DNA of 64,000 nt, from NCBI GenBank assembly GCA_963799425.1, contig CAWCXA010000015.1, positions 1 through 64,000 on the forward strand. Reading direction: 5' to 3'. The position numbers and the translations under genes are program-made. Under the pieces are notes generated by a model. The model was given only the letters and a program-made list of their open reading frames with translations. It was not told where the DNA came from and ran no database searches. How positions within the stretch are numbered: the stretch's first letter is position 1; the number at the start of each line of letters is the position of its first letter. This document shows positions 55,034 through 63,900 of the stretch, piece after piece. This stretch comes from CAVWSM01 sp963799425 (GTDB lineage: Bacteria; Actinomycetota; Actinomycetes; Jiangellales; Jiangellaceae).

Positions 55034-55848
55034 TGCCCGGCGGCCAGCTCTCGCGAGCGGTCGCGCGCGGCCTCGAGGGCGGCGAGGAAGGCCGCCCGGA
55101 CCTTGTGGTCCTCGAGGTGGCGCAAGGCCGCGGCCGTCGTACCGGCCGGTGACGTCACCTGTTCGCGCAGGACCGTCGGGTGCTCTCCGGTCTCGCGCAG
55201 CAGCTTGGCCGAGCCGACTAGCGTCTGGACAACGAGCTCGGTCGCGACCGTGCGCGGCAGGCCGAGGTGCACGCCCGCCTCGATCATCGACTCGACGACG
55301 TAGAACACGTAGGCCGGCCCGGACCCGGAGACCGCCGTCACCGCATCCTGCTGCTTCTCGGGGACCCGTAAGACGCGCCCGGTCGAGCGGAGCAGCGCCT
55401 CGGCCTCCTCGAGGTGGCTCTCGTCGCAGTGCGATCCAGGCGAGATGGCGGCCATGCCCTCGTCGACGAGTGCGGGCGTGTTGGGCATGACGCGTACGAC
55501 CGCAATGCCGTCGGGCAGCCGCGACTCGACGAAACCAGTCGTGATGCCGGCAGCGATAGAGACGACAAGCGACGACGTCGACACATGCGGGGAGATCTCG
55601 TCGAGCAAAGCTCCCATGTCCTGCGGCTTGACGACGATCACGATCGTGTCGGCCGCCTTGACGGCAGCGACGTTATCGAGAACCTCGACTCCGTAGCGCT
55701 CGTGCAGCTCGGCCGCACGGTCGTCGCGCCGTTCGGAGATGACGAGGTCGCTGGCGCGCCACCCGCCTCGGAGCAGACCGGACAGCAGCGTCTCCCCCAT
55801 GACTCCGGCGCCAAGGATGGCGACAGTCTTGTGGACACGCGCGGTCAT
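55030..55848 (-). CDS. proC: Pyrroline-5-carboxylate reductase
   Basis: Converts pyrroline-5-carboxylate to proline with NAD(P)H. It has 272 residues. The Rossmann turn is ILGAGVMGETLLSG, and the C-terminal signature is SGSGPAYVFYVVESM. ATG 55848 is used; an upstream ATG at 56085 lies inside the dehydrogenase gene. It follows proline dehydrogenase by 4 bp, pairing proline synthesis and breakdown genes. Confidence 0.95.
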   Translation of the reverse strand: MTARVHKTVAILGAGVMGETLLSGLLRGGWRASDLVISERRDDRAAELHERYGVEVLDNVAAVKAADTIVIVVKPQDMGALLDEISPHVSTSSLVVSIAAGITTGFVESRLPDGIAVVRVMPNTPALVDEGMAAISPGSHCDESHLEEAEALLRSTGRVLRVPEKQQDAVTAVSGSGPAYVFYVVESMIEAGVHLGLPRTVATELVVQTLVGSAKLLRETGEHPTVLREQVTSPAGTTAAALRHLEDHKVRAAFLAALEAARDRSRELAAGQ

Positions 55849-55852
55849 ACCT

Positions 55853-56788
55853 CTAGCCCTTCGAGACGAGTGAGCGGGCGAACAGTGCCAGGTTGGCAGG
55901 CCGCTCCGCCATGCGTCGAACGAGATACCCGTACCACTGGTCGCCGTACGGAACATAGACGCGCATGCGCTCTCCGCTGCGAGCGAGCCGGCGCTGCTCA
56001 TCGGGTCGTACGCCGTGCAGCATCTGGAACTCATAGCTGCCCTGGTCACGCTCGTACCTCGTCGCGAGTGCACCCGCGATCTCAATCAGCCGTGGGTCAT
56101 GCGTCGCGATCATCGGGTAGCCGTCGCCGGCGAGCAGGATCTTGAGGCAGCGAACGTAGGCCTTGTCGACCTCGGTCGCGTCGGCATAGGCAACCGTCGA
56201 CGGCTCGGCGTAGGCACCCTTGCACAGCCGCACCCGCGATCCCGCGTGTGCGAGGTCGCGACAGTCCTGCTCGCTGCGATAGAGGTAGGCCTGCAGCACG
56301 GCGCCGGTCTCCGGAAAGTCGGCGCGCAGGTCTCGCAGGATGCCCAGAGTTGAGTCGGCCGTGGTGTGGTCCTCCATGTCGAGTGTCACCGTGGTGCCGA
56401 CCTCGCGGGCGGCCTCGCAGAGCTGACGAGCGTTCTCAAGTGCGATCTTGTGGCCGTCCACCGGCAGCGCCTGCCCCACCGCGGAGAGCTTCACGGAGAT
56501 CTCGGCCCGACCAGTGAGCGCGGCGTCGTCGAGTGCCTTGACCAGGGAGACGTACGCCGCCGCGGTCGCGTCGGCCTGTGCGCGCTCGAGCGTGTCCTCG
56601 CCAAGCAGGTCGAGGGTCACATACAGGCCGTCGTCGACGAGAGCCTGCGTCGCGCGTACGGCATCATCGGTGTGCTCGCCCGCCACGTAGCGAGCAACCA
56701 TGGCCCGCGTCACCGGCACTCCCTCAGCGAGCCGGCGCAGCTGGTCGTTGTCCGCCGCCGACAGCAGGGCCTGCTTGAGTACGTTCAT
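55853..56788 (-). CDS. Proline dehydrogenase (monofunctional)
   Basis: An FAD-dependent TIM-barrel enzyme of 311 residues that oxidises proline to pyrroline-5-carboxylate at the membrane surface. Motifs are ISVKLSAVGQAL, TLDMEDHTTAD, LQAYLYRSEQDC, RLCKGAYAEP and YEFQMLHGVRPDEQ. ATG 56788 gives the standard N-terminus; no aldehyde dehydrogenase domain is present. It overlaps no gene but is 4 bp from proC. Confidence 0.94.
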   Translation of the reverse strand: MNVLKQALLSAADNDQLRRLAEGVPVTRAMVARYVAGEHTDDAVRATQALVDDGLYVTLDLLGEDTLERAQADATAAAYVSLVKALDDAALTGRAEISVKLSAVGQALPVDGHKIALENARQLCEAAREVGTTVTLDMEDHTTADSTLGILRDLRADFPETGAVLQAYLYRSEQDCRDLAHAGSRVRLCKGAYAEPSTVAYADATEVDKAYVRCLKILLAGDGYPMIATHDPRLIEIAGALATRYERDQGSYEFQMLHGVRPDEQRRLARSGERMRVYVPYGDQWYGYLVRRMAERPANLALFARSLVSKG

Positions 56789-56813
56789 GCCGCTCAGCGT
56801 ACGACGGTGGCCC

Positions 56814-57545
56814 TCACGGCGTGGTGCGGCGGAGCGTGCCCGCACCCAGCCCGAGCAGCACGACGGCGAAGCCGACCACGACGGCCAGGTTCTGCCAGTA
56901 GGCGGCGGTGGCCTCGGCAAACTGCGCGACCTCGAAGACGGCGTCGATCGCGTATGACAACGGCAGCACATCCGACAGCCACTCGAGCAGCGTGGGCAGC
57001 TCGTCGCGGGGGACGATGATCCCGCAGAGCAACAGCTGCGGCAGCAGAACGGCAGGCAGGAACTGCACCGCCTGGAACTCCGTCGTCGCGAACGCGCTGA
57101 CGAACAACCCGAGAGCAGTCCCGAGCAGGGCGTCGAGCACGGCGATGAGCACAATGAGCCACGCCGAGCCGCGAACCTCCATGCCGTAGACACCGAACGA
57201 CAACCCGGCGACGAGCAGCGCCTGCACGACCGCGAACAACCCAAACGCCAGCGCATAGCCGATGATGAAGTCTGCCTTGCCAATGGGCATCGTGAGCAGC
57301 CGCTCCAGCGTGCCACTCGTACGCTCCCGAAGGGTCGCCACGGAGGTCACCAGGAACATCACCAACATTGGGAAGATGCCGAGCAGCGGCGGCCCGTACT
57401 GGTTGAGATCGTGCTGCGGCAGCATCCAAGCAAGCAGACCCATGAGCGCTGAGGGCACGACGAGCATCAACGCGACGGTGCGGTGGTCATGGCGCAGCTG
57501 CAGCAACACGCGCTGGGCGGTGGCGAAGGTGATGCGCGGAGTCAT
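56814..57545 (-). CDS. ABC-2-type transporter permease
   Basis: A 243-residue permease with six hydrophobic segments of the ABC2_membrane family, including LLGIFPMLVMFLVTSVATLR, the ERTSGTLERLLTMP loop and LPQLLLCGIIVPRDELP. The ATG at 57545 overlaps the ATPase stop (57542) by ATGA. A drug or lipid exporter is likely. Confidence 0.9.
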   Translation of the reverse strand: MTPRITFATAQRVLLQLRHDHRTVALMLVVPSALMGLLAWMLPQHDLNQYGPPLLGIFPMLVMFLVTSVATLRERTSGTLERLLTMPIGKADFIIGYALAFGLFAVVQALLVAGLSFGVYGMEVRGSAWLIVLIAVLDALLGTALGLFVSAFATTEFQAVQFLPAVLLPQLLLCGIIVPRDELPTLLEWLSDVLPLSYAIDAVFEVAQFAEATAAYWQNLAVVVGFAVVLLGLGAGTLRRTTP

Positions 57546-58285
57546 GCCGCCACCCCCTCGGCCAGGCTGAGGAACGCCGCCTCGGCGGTGTCGGTGCTCG
57601 TGCGCGCGAGGAGCTCGGGCAACGGGTCGTCGGCAAGCAGCCGTCCATCCCGCAGCAGCACGATGCGCTCGCAGCGCTCGGCCTCGTCCATGACGTGGCT
57701 GGAGACGAGCAGCGTGACACCCGCGTCGGCCAGCGAACGGAACAGCGCCCAAAGGTCGCGACGAAGCACCGGATCGAGGCCCACGGTGGGTTCATCGAGC
57801 AGCAGCAGCTGCGGATCGCCCAGCAGCGCCGTCGCGAGCGACACCCGCGACTCCTGGCCACCGGACAGGTTGCCGACGAGCTGGTCGGCCTGTGGTGCGA
57901 GGTCGACCTGGTCGAGGGCACGGTCGACGTGTCCGGCGGGTGCACCGAGCACCTCGGCGAAGTAACGCAGGTTCTGTCGGACGGTCAGATCCAGATACAC
58001 GCTAGGCGCCTGCGTTACGTAGCCGACCTCGCGGCGCAGGCTCGCACTGCCGGCCGGGCGACCGAGCACGGTCAGCTCGCCGGTCACATGCTGCTGCACA
58101 CCGACGATCGCCCGGATGAGCGTCGATTTGCCCGAACCCGACGGGCCGAGCAGCCCTGTGAGTGAGCCGGCCCGGATGTCGAGGTCGAGCGAGTCGAGCA
58201 CCGTCTTGGCACCGCGCACGACGGAGACTCCGCGGGCGCGGACGGCGGATTCAGTGCCGACGCGTTCGTCCGACGTAGAATTCAT
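57542..58285 (-). CDS. ABC transporter ATP-binding protein (export type)
   Basis: A 247-residue ATPase: Walker A GPSGSGKST, signature LSGGQESRVSLATALL, Walker B LLLLDEPTVGLD, and H-loop SSHVMDEAERC. It partners the ABC-2 permease. The start at 58285 (MNSTSDER) is chosen; an extension to 58549 runs into the TetR gene. It is preceded by a TetR regulator 34 bp upstream. Confidence 0.92.
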   Translation of the reverse strand: MNSTSDERVGTESAVRARGVSVVRGAKTVLDSLDLDIRAGSLTGLLGPSGSGKSTLIRAIVGVQQHVTGELTVLGRPAGSASLRREVGYVTQAPSVYLDLTVRQNLRYFAEVLGAPAGHVDRALDQVDLAPQADQLVGNLSGGQESRVSLATALLGDPQLLLLDEPTVGLDPVLRRDLWALFRSLADAGVTLLVSSHVMDEAERCERIVLLRDGRLLADDPLPELLARTSTDTAEAAFLSLAEGVAA

Positions 58286-58319
58286 CACGTGTTGAAATCT
58301 ACTCGACTGACCGCGGACG

Positions 58320-58931
58320 TCAAGGGGTGAGGTAGCGCTGGATCGACGGCGCGACCAGCTCGACCACCTGCTCCTCACTCGCCGACGCCAGCGGCTCGAC
58401 CTTGATGACGTAGCGCACGATCGCGAGGCCGACGAGGTGTGAGACGGCGGTCTCGATCCGCAACTTGCGGTCCGGCAAGTCGAGCCGCTCGGCAGCACGG
58501 GCGACCAGCGCGCTCGACAGAAACTGCCGAAACATTGCGGCCGCGTCATCGTTGGTCAGCGCCGATCGCAGCAGCGCGACGATTGGATCCCGCGAGCTGG
58601 GGTTGCCCCAGATGCGCAGGAAGACCCGGACCAGTCGTTCGCCAATCTGGTCCGGGGGGCCCGCCAGGACCTCTGGCACCAGGACCGCCGGATCGATCGG
58701 CAGCTGCATCGACGTTGCGAACAGCTGGTCCTTGCCACCGAAGTAGTGATGCACGAGAGCAGGGTCGACCTCGGCGGCGGCCGCGATGCCGCGCATGGAC
58801 GCGCCGTCGAAACCCTTGGCGGCAAACTCGGCGCGTGCCGCGACCAGGATCGCGCCGCGTGTGTCGGGAGCGCCCGGGCGACGCCCCGATCGTTTGGGTC
58901 GCGGCTGGCGCGCGGCGGGCTCAACGCTCAT
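58320..58931 (-). CDS. TetR-family transcriptional regulator
   Basis: A 203-residue regulator. HTH: ASMRGIAAAAEVDPALVHHYFG. The C-terminal domain (DPAVLVPEVLAGPPDQIGER) matches TetR_C groups that control exporters. It overlaps the isomerase stop by ATGA and is followed by the ABC exporter genes, its likely targets. Confidence 0.92.
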   Translation of the reverse strand: MSVEPAARQPRPKRSGRRPGAPDTRGAILVAARAEFAAKGFDGASMRGIAAAAEVDPALVHHYFGGKDQLFATSMQLPIDPAVLVPEVLAGPPDQIGERLVRVFLRIWGNPSSRDPIVALLRSALTNDDAAAMFRQFLSSALVARAAERLDLPDRKLRIETAVSHLVGLAIVRYVIKVEPLASASEEQVVELVAPSIQRYLTP

Positions 58932-59761
58932 TCCCGCTCAACCCGCTCAGCCGTGCCGTCGGCTGCGACAGAGAACATGCGGCTCTGCGGTCGTACGAGG
59001 TAGAGCCGGGCAAACGCAAGGGATTCGGCGAGATCCGCCTCCCGCTCGGCGGTCGTCCTTGCCCGGCGAGTGGTTACCTCAACGGTGACCGAACCGCCCC
59101 ACCCGGCGTTGGCGAGACGCTCAAGAAGTGCCGCGCACGGCTGGGTGCCGCGGCCGGGCACCAAGTGCTCGTCGCGGGACGAACCGGTGCCGTCACCGAG
59201 ATGCACGTGCGCGAGTCGCTCTCCGAGGCGGTCGGCCATCTCCATGACGTCAGATCCGGACACAGCCGCGTGCGACAGGTCGAGCGTGCAGTGCGCGTAC
59301 TCCTCGTCGGTGGGGTCCCAGTCGGGCGCGTACGCGGCGATCTCGCGCCCGGCGGCCCGCCACGGGTACATGTTCTCCACCGCGATCCTGATTCCGGAGT
59401 CGCCTTCGAGTCGGCCAACACCGTCGACGAACCCGCGGGCATAATCGCGCTGCCACCGGAAGGGCGGATGGACCACCACCACTTCGGCACCGAGATCGCT
59501 CGCCATCTCGACCGAACGGCGCAGCCGCTCCCACGGGTCAGGCGACCAGACGCGTTGGGTGAGCAGCAGGCAGGGCGCGTGGATCGCATGGATGGGGATG
59601 CCGTGCGACTCGGCGAGCTCCGCCACCTGGTCGGTGTCCTGGCTGACGGGATCGGTCCACACCATGACCTCGACGCCGTCGTAGCCCAGGTCGCGGGCGA
59701 GCCTGAACGCGTCCGCCGTGCTCTGCGGGTAGACCGAGGCTGTGGAGAGGCTGACCGTCAC
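58928..59761 (-). CDS. Sugar phosphate isomerase/epimerase family protein (Rv0498-like)
   Basis: A TIM-barrel AP-endonuclease-2-type protein of about 277 residues. Motifs are VSLSTASVYPQ, LGYDGVEVMVW, VVVVHPPFRWQR, IAVENMYPW, CTLDLSHAAVSG and DEHLVPGRGTQP. It strongly resembles mycobacterial Rv0498 by memory. GTG 59761 fits that protein's length; GTGs at 59815 and 59821 are alternatives. Function in cells is unknown. Confidence 0.87.
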   Translation of the reverse strand: MTVSLSTASVYPQSTADAFRLARDLGYDGVEVMVWTDPVSQDTDQVAELAESHGIPIHAIHAPCLLLTQRVWSPDPWERLRRSVEMASDLGAEVVVVHPPFRWQRDYARGFVDGVGRLEGDSGIRIAVENMYPWRAAGREIAAYAPDWDPTDEEYAHCTLDLSHAAVSGSDVMEMADRLGERLAHVHLGDGTGSSRDEHLVPGRGTQPCAALLERLANAGWGGSVTVEVTTRRARTTAEREADLAESLAFARLYLVRPQSRMFSVAADGTAERVERE

Positions 59762-59853
59762 GTCCGAAGAGCGCAGACTGGCCGGCGGCTGCGTACGATC
59801 CCGCTCGGCGCTCACGGTCACAGGGTATTGGCCCAAGGCCGGTTGGCGGGGCA

Positions 59854-60765
59854 CTAGTAGACCGGGCTGTACTCCCAGTGCCAAGGCTCCTCGCGCCCGT
59901 TGCCGTCGCGAGCCCACTTGGGCAGTTGCCAGCCGAACTCGGGTGCGTTCTCGCGCATCCACTTGTGCTGCTTGGTGTAGTAGCTCTCGATGCCGCCCGC
60001 AAGATCGACGGCCAGACCGAGCCCGTGCTCGCTGGTGCCGGGCCGGGCGGCCAGGCCAGGCTTCTGGCTGCGCAGGATGCGCTGGTCGCGCAGGCTGCGA
60101 TAGGAGTCGCTGATCTCCAGCGGCACACCGAAGCGCTCCTGGTAGGCGGCGTTGAGCGCCATGAATGCCGCAGCCGCGTCCGGCCGCAGCATCTCACCGC
60201 CACCGATCGGGCACAGGTGGTCGCCGCTGACCTGCCCGTTGAGTGGTTCCTCGTCGATCGTCGCGTCACAGCCCGGCACCGACGGGAAGCCGTAAGGAGT
60301 CGGGTCGGGCGGCGGCGGTGGCGGCAACGAGACGTCTGCTGGAACAGGAATGTCGGCCAGAGGTACGGCGGCCTTGGCCCGGATCACACTGCGCGACACC
60401 ACCGCGTTGCTCTGCCGCGACAGCGCACTCGTGTCGAGCGAGATGCGGCCCTCGGTCAGCTGAGACGAGACGGGGCTGGGCTTGCCGTCGACGACCGCGC
60501 CGCCCGCTGCCCCGATGAGCGCGGCCAGGCCGACGAGGTTGGGGAGAATGACGTTGCGGCTCTTGCGCGCTACCACGCTCGAGCGGCGGCGCTTGCGCCG
60601 GCCGCTGCCTCGTGTCCGGGTGGTGGCCGCCGTCGACGGAGCGTCCGACGTGCCGGCGCGGTTGCCCGCGACATGGCGCGCGGCTCGCGACACTGGCGAC
60701 TCCAACCGGGGGACGAATCGGGACAAAGGCTGCTCGACTATAGCGGCTCCGATTGGAGCCGCCAC
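59854..60765 (-). CDS. Exported M15-family D-alanyl-D-alanine carboxypeptidase (VanY-like)
   Basis: A 303-residue cell-wall peptidase. An Arg/Ser-rich N-terminus precedes one hydrophobic helix (LPNLVGLAALIGAAGGAVV), then a Pro-rich linker (SLPPPPPPDPTP) and the VanY domain. Zinc and catalytic residues lie in SEHGLGLAVD and EPWHWEY. The start is uncertain: GTG 60765 is followed at once by a hairpin, and a later GTG at VVARKSRN may be real. A 241-bp structured leader lies upstream. Confidence 0.85.
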   Translation of the reverse strand: MAAPIGAAIVEQPLSRFVPRLESPVSRAARHVAGNRAGTSDAPSTAATTRTRGSGRRKRRRSSVVARKSRNVILPNLVGLAALIGAAGGAVVDGKPSPVSSQLTEGRISLDTSALSRQSNAVVSRSVIRAKAAVPLADIPVPADVSLPPPPPPDPTPYGFPSVPGCDATIDEEPLNGQVSGDHLCPIGGGEMLRPDAAAAFMALNAAYQERFGVPLEISDSYRSLRDQRILRSQKPGLAARPGTSEHGLGLAVDLAGGIESYYTKQHKWMRENAPEFGWQLPKWARDGNGREEPWHWEYSPVY

Positions 60766-60783
60766 CCACCCGCCGGAAGTGCC

Positions 60784-60900
60784 GGTCGCCAGTGTCTGAG
60801 GTGCCCCCGGTTGCGCCCAACCTCCCCCGGCATGCCGGGTGCGGCTGAGCAGCGTCTCTTGGGCCTTCGCCCGCGAGACACACCCTCAGGTCTTGCGACC
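60784..60900 (-). ncRNA. Candidate structured RNA leader of the M15 peptidase gene
   Basis: Read on the minus strand, an outer helix GGTCGC/GCGACC (60900-60895 with 60789-60784) encloses CTGAGG/CCTCAG (60889-60884 with 60801-60796). Inside lie three hairpins: GTCTC/GAGAC (60879-60875 with 60858-60854), the palindrome CCCGGCATGCCGGG (60839-60826), and GGTT-GGGCGC-AACC (60822-60809). The nested multi-branch architecture resembles a riboswitch aptamer. It lacks the c-di-AMP motifs I know. It precedes a cell-wall hydrolase gene. Confidence 0.4.
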
Positions 60901-61006
60901 ATCCGTGCAGGTGCGTCGAACGACGCCTTGGTGTGCACCGGCACGTCATCGGGCCAGCGGATGTGACCTTAGCGAGATCATTGCCAAGACGTCCAGACCC
61001 CCGCAA

Positions 61007-61936
61007 TCAAGCGGCGATCGTGTCGATTCGCCGCAGAATGACACCCTCGCGGAGCGCCCATGGGCAGATCTCCAGCGTGTCCACCTCGAGCAGGTCCATG
61101 GCTGCCTCGGCGACAAGGGCGCCAGCGAGCAGCTGCGGAGCCCTCGACTCGGACACGCCGGGCAGCTCGGCTCGTTCATGCGCCGACTTCTTGGCCAGAG
61201 TGGGGATGATCTCCGACAGCGCGGCGCGCTCGAGCAGGCGCGTGGCATACATCCCATCGGCCGCCGGGGCCGCCCCGGTGACGCGTGCCAATGATCGGAA
61301 CGTCTTGCTCGTGCCGACCGACTTGTCGGGCGGGCCCTCGCGAAGCACCTGCCCGACGACGGCGCCGAGCTGCTGGCGTACGTAGCGGCGAAGCTCGCGC
61401 ACGCTTTCCTTCGAGGGGGGGTCGCCGTCCAGACGCTCGCGGGTTAGCCGTCCGGCCCCCAGCTGCAGGGACAACGCGACGTCCGGGTCCTCGTCGATCC
61501 CGCTCGCGATCTCCAGCGAGCCGCCGCCGATGTCCAGGCCGAGCAGCCGTCGCGACGACCAGCCGTACCAGCGACGTACGGCAAGGAACGTGAGGCGCGA
61601 CTCGTCGGGTCCCGAGAGAACACTGATCTCTTGCCCTGCCTCCTGGCGCAGGCGGTCCAAGACCTCGTCGCCGTTGGCGGCCTCGCGGATGGCGGACGTC
61701 GCGAAGGCGATCACCTGCTCGGCCCCTTTGTCCTCCGCCATGTCGAGCGCTTCCCGGACGAACGAGACGAGCCGCTTCGCTCCGGACGAGCTGATCCGGG
61801 CCGACTCGTCGAGCAGCTCGGAGAGGCGCAGCTCGGTCTTGTGACTGAAGGCAGGCAGCGGCCGCGCACCTCGATGCGCGTCGACGACCAGCAGGTGGAC
61901 CGTGTTGGAGCCCATGTCGAGCACACCGAGCCGCAT
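61007..61936 (-). CDS. Ppx/GppA-family phosphatase
   Basis: A 309-residue actin-fold phosphatase of the exopolyphosphatase/guanosine pentaphosphate phosphohydrolase family. Motifs: VLDMGSNTVHLLVVDA (phosphate 1), ATSAIREA, and GLDIGGGSLEIASG (phosphate 2). It degrades polyphosphate or pppGpp. In mycobacteria the homologue (Rv0496) heads the same gene block. Length suggests the short form lacking the C-terminal extension of E. coli Ppx. Confidence 0.93.
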   Translation of the reverse strand: MRLGVLDMGSNTVHLLVVDAHRGARPLPAFSHKTELRLSELLDESARISSSGAKRLVSFVREALDMAEDKGAEQVIAFATSAIREAANGDEVLDRLRQEAGQEISVLSGPDESRLTFLAVRRWYGWSSRRLLGLDIGGGSLEIASGIDEDPDVALSLQLGAGRLTRERLDGDPPSKESVRELRRYVRQQLGAVVGQVLREGPPDKSVGTSKTFRSLARVTGAAPAADGMYATRLLERAALSEIIPTLAKKSAHERAELPGVSESRAPQLLAGALVAEAAMDLLEVDTLEICPWALREGVILRRIDTIAA

Positions 61937-61957
61937 GCCGCGACGCTATCGCTCCGC

Positions 61958-63835
61958 CTAGGGAAGTGCCGACAGGAACCGATCGGCCACGGGTACGGCG
62001 TCGTGCGCCCCTGACTGGCGATCCTCGACCAGAACCGCGAACGCAATGTCGCCGCGGAAGCCGATTACCCAGGCATGCGTGCGGGGCGGAGTGTCGGTGC
62101 CGTACTCCGCCGTCCCGGTTTTGGCGAAGACTTCACCACGATCGGCCAGATCCGCAGCAGTGCCCCGCTGCACCGTCTGGCGCATCAGTTCACGCACCTG
62201 GCCCACAACCTCGGCAGGCAATGCGGCGGGCGCCGGGGTCGGTGTGCGCTCCGGCACCAGCACCGGTGGATGCGGCTGCCCGGTGGCGACGGCTGCTGCG
62301 ACGGAAGCCATGGCCAGCGGGCTGGCAAGGACCCGGGACTGGCCGATCATCGCGGCGGCCTCGTCGACCTGATCGGTCGGCTCGGGCACTGCCCCGCTGA
62401 AGGCAGGGACGCCCAGGTCCCACTCGGCTCCAAGCCCGTAGGCGCTCGCCTCCGCCGGTAATGCATTGGGTGGCATCGTGTCCGTGAGCTGCACGAAGGC
62501 CGTGTTGCACGACTGCGCGAACGCTTCCTCGAACGGGCCCGACCCGAACGACCCGAACTCGAAGTTCTTGAAGTTCTTCCCTCCGATGTTGATGGTGCGT
62601 GGGCAGCTCATCTCGGTCTGCGGGGTGACTCCGTTGCGCAGCAAGGCCGACGAGGTCAGGACCTTCATCGTCGATCCAGGTGGGTACTGGCCGGTGAAGG
62701 CACGGTTGTCCGATGGCTCCGGCGCATTGCTCACTGCGAGCACGCCGCCGGTGTTGACGTCGACCGCGACGAGCGACGTCACGGCATCGACGCCGAGCAG
62801 TGCCTGGTCGGCCGCCTCCTGCACGGTGAAGTCGAGCGTTGTCTGCAGCGGCTTTCCGGGCGTCGGCTCGACGGTGACGAGTGGGTCTCCGACCGGCTGG
62901 TCCGTGTCGCGGTTGATCAGCTTTACCGTGAAGCCCGGCGCGCCGGCCAGCTGCTGCTGGTAGGTGCGTTGCAGGCCGCCCCCGCCGACCAGGTCCACCG
63001 GCGAAGCTGTCGGGCCGGCCTCGGCCAGGAGCTCCTCGGTCGCCGGGCCGACAGCACCGAGCACGCCCCGGGCAAAGCCCGTGGTTGGTGCCAGAGACCG
63101 CACTCCCTCGCGTGTCTGCACTCCTGGCAGGGCAAGCAGCTCAGCGACCGCTTCGTAGTGCGGTCGCCGCAGCGTCAGGGCCTCGACGAAGTGGTCCGGC
63201 TGCGCGGCCGCGACCTGCTGCGCCATGCGCGCCGGGTCGACTTGCGCTGCGGTCTGCAGGGCGGCGTAGACGGCCTCGGGGTCGGCCAGATCCTTGGGCA
63301 CGACCCCGACTGTCACCACCGGCCGGTCCTCGGTGATCGGTCGGCCTTGCCGGTCGAGGATCGACGCGCGCGGAGCGACGGACCGCTCCCGACCAAGTCT
63401 CGTCTGGGGGGTCAGTGCGGGGTGCACGATCGCTGGAGTCCACTCGACCTTCCAGGTCGCGTCGTCACCCTCCCCGGTCGGCGCCGCGGTGAGCTGGGCA
63501 ACGTACGGCCAGTCGCCGGCCGCGCGCAGGGACAAGATCACGTCGTACGGCACTGTGCACGGCTCTTCGTCCTCGCAGCCAGCCACAACCCCCGGCTCGA
63601 CCTGCACCGCGGTGACCGCGAGCCGGTCGGTGGTCTCCTGCAGCACCGGCAGCGCCGCAGCGGCGTCGTTCGTGGCCGCCGCGGCCGCTTCGAGGTCGCC
63701 GTCCGCCCACGCGTCGAAGAACGTGCGGGCCGCGGCGGCAGCAGCGTCACGCTGATCGTTCTCATCGCCACCGAACACCCCGCAGCCGGCGATGAGCATG
63801 CTGCTGGCCAGCAGCGCGGGAAGAACGCGACGCAT
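61958..63835 (-). CDS. Penicillin-binding transpeptidase, lipoprotein form with NTF2-like N-terminal domain
   Basis: A 625-residue class B-type PBP. The lipobox is LIAGC (Cys18). Residues of about 30-135 form an NTF2-like MecA_N domain, 150-320 the PBP dimer domain, and 340-620 the transpeptidase. Active-site motifs are S388-T-M-K391 (PPGSTMK), S442-C-N444 and KTG (FAKTGTAEYG). It cross-links peptidoglycan; resistance roles are known for MecA-like relatives. It is 21 bp upstream of the Ppx/GppA gene. Confidence 0.94.
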   Translation of the reverse strand: MRRVLPALLASSMLIAGCGVFGGDENDQRDAAAAAARTFFDAWADGDLEAAAAATNDAAAALPVLQETTDRLAVTAVQVEPGVVAGCEDEEPCTVPYDVILSLRAAGDWPYVAQLTAAPTGEGDDATWKVEWTPAIVHPALTPQTRLGRERSVAPRASILDRQGRPITEDRPVVTVGVVPKDLADPEAVYAALQTAAQVDPARMAQQVAAAQPDHFVEALTLRRPHYEAVAELLALPGVQTREGVRSLAPTTGFARGVLGAVGPATEELLAEAGPTASPVDLVGGGGLQRTYQQQLAGAPGFTVKLINRDTDQPVGDPLVTVEPTPGKPLQTTLDFTVQEAADQALLGVDAVTSLVAVDVNTGGVLAVSNAPEPSDNRAFTGQYPPGSTMKVLTSSALLRNGVTPQTEMSCPRTINIGGKNFKNFEFGSFGSGPFEEAFAQSCNTAFVQLTDTMPPNALPAEASAYGLGAEWDLGVPAFSGAVPEPTDQVDEAAAMIGQSRVLASPLAMASVAAAVATGQPHPPVLVPERTPTPAPAALPAEVVGQVRELMRQTVQRGTAADLADRGEVFAKTGTAEYGTDTPPRTHAWVIGFRGDIAFAVLVEDRQSGAHDAVPVADRFLSALP

Positions 63836-63900
63836 ATGTGGAACAACCTCCGAGGCGGTGACAGGTCTAGGGAATCACACCCCGGCCGGCGGCCCGCTGA

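Noticed and set aside
60784..60900. c-di-AMP (ydaO-type) or cobalamin riboswitch
   Set aside because: Sought because the gene is a cell-wall hydrolase. The conserved c-di-AMP segments and the cobalamin B12 box are not present, so no known class is claimed.
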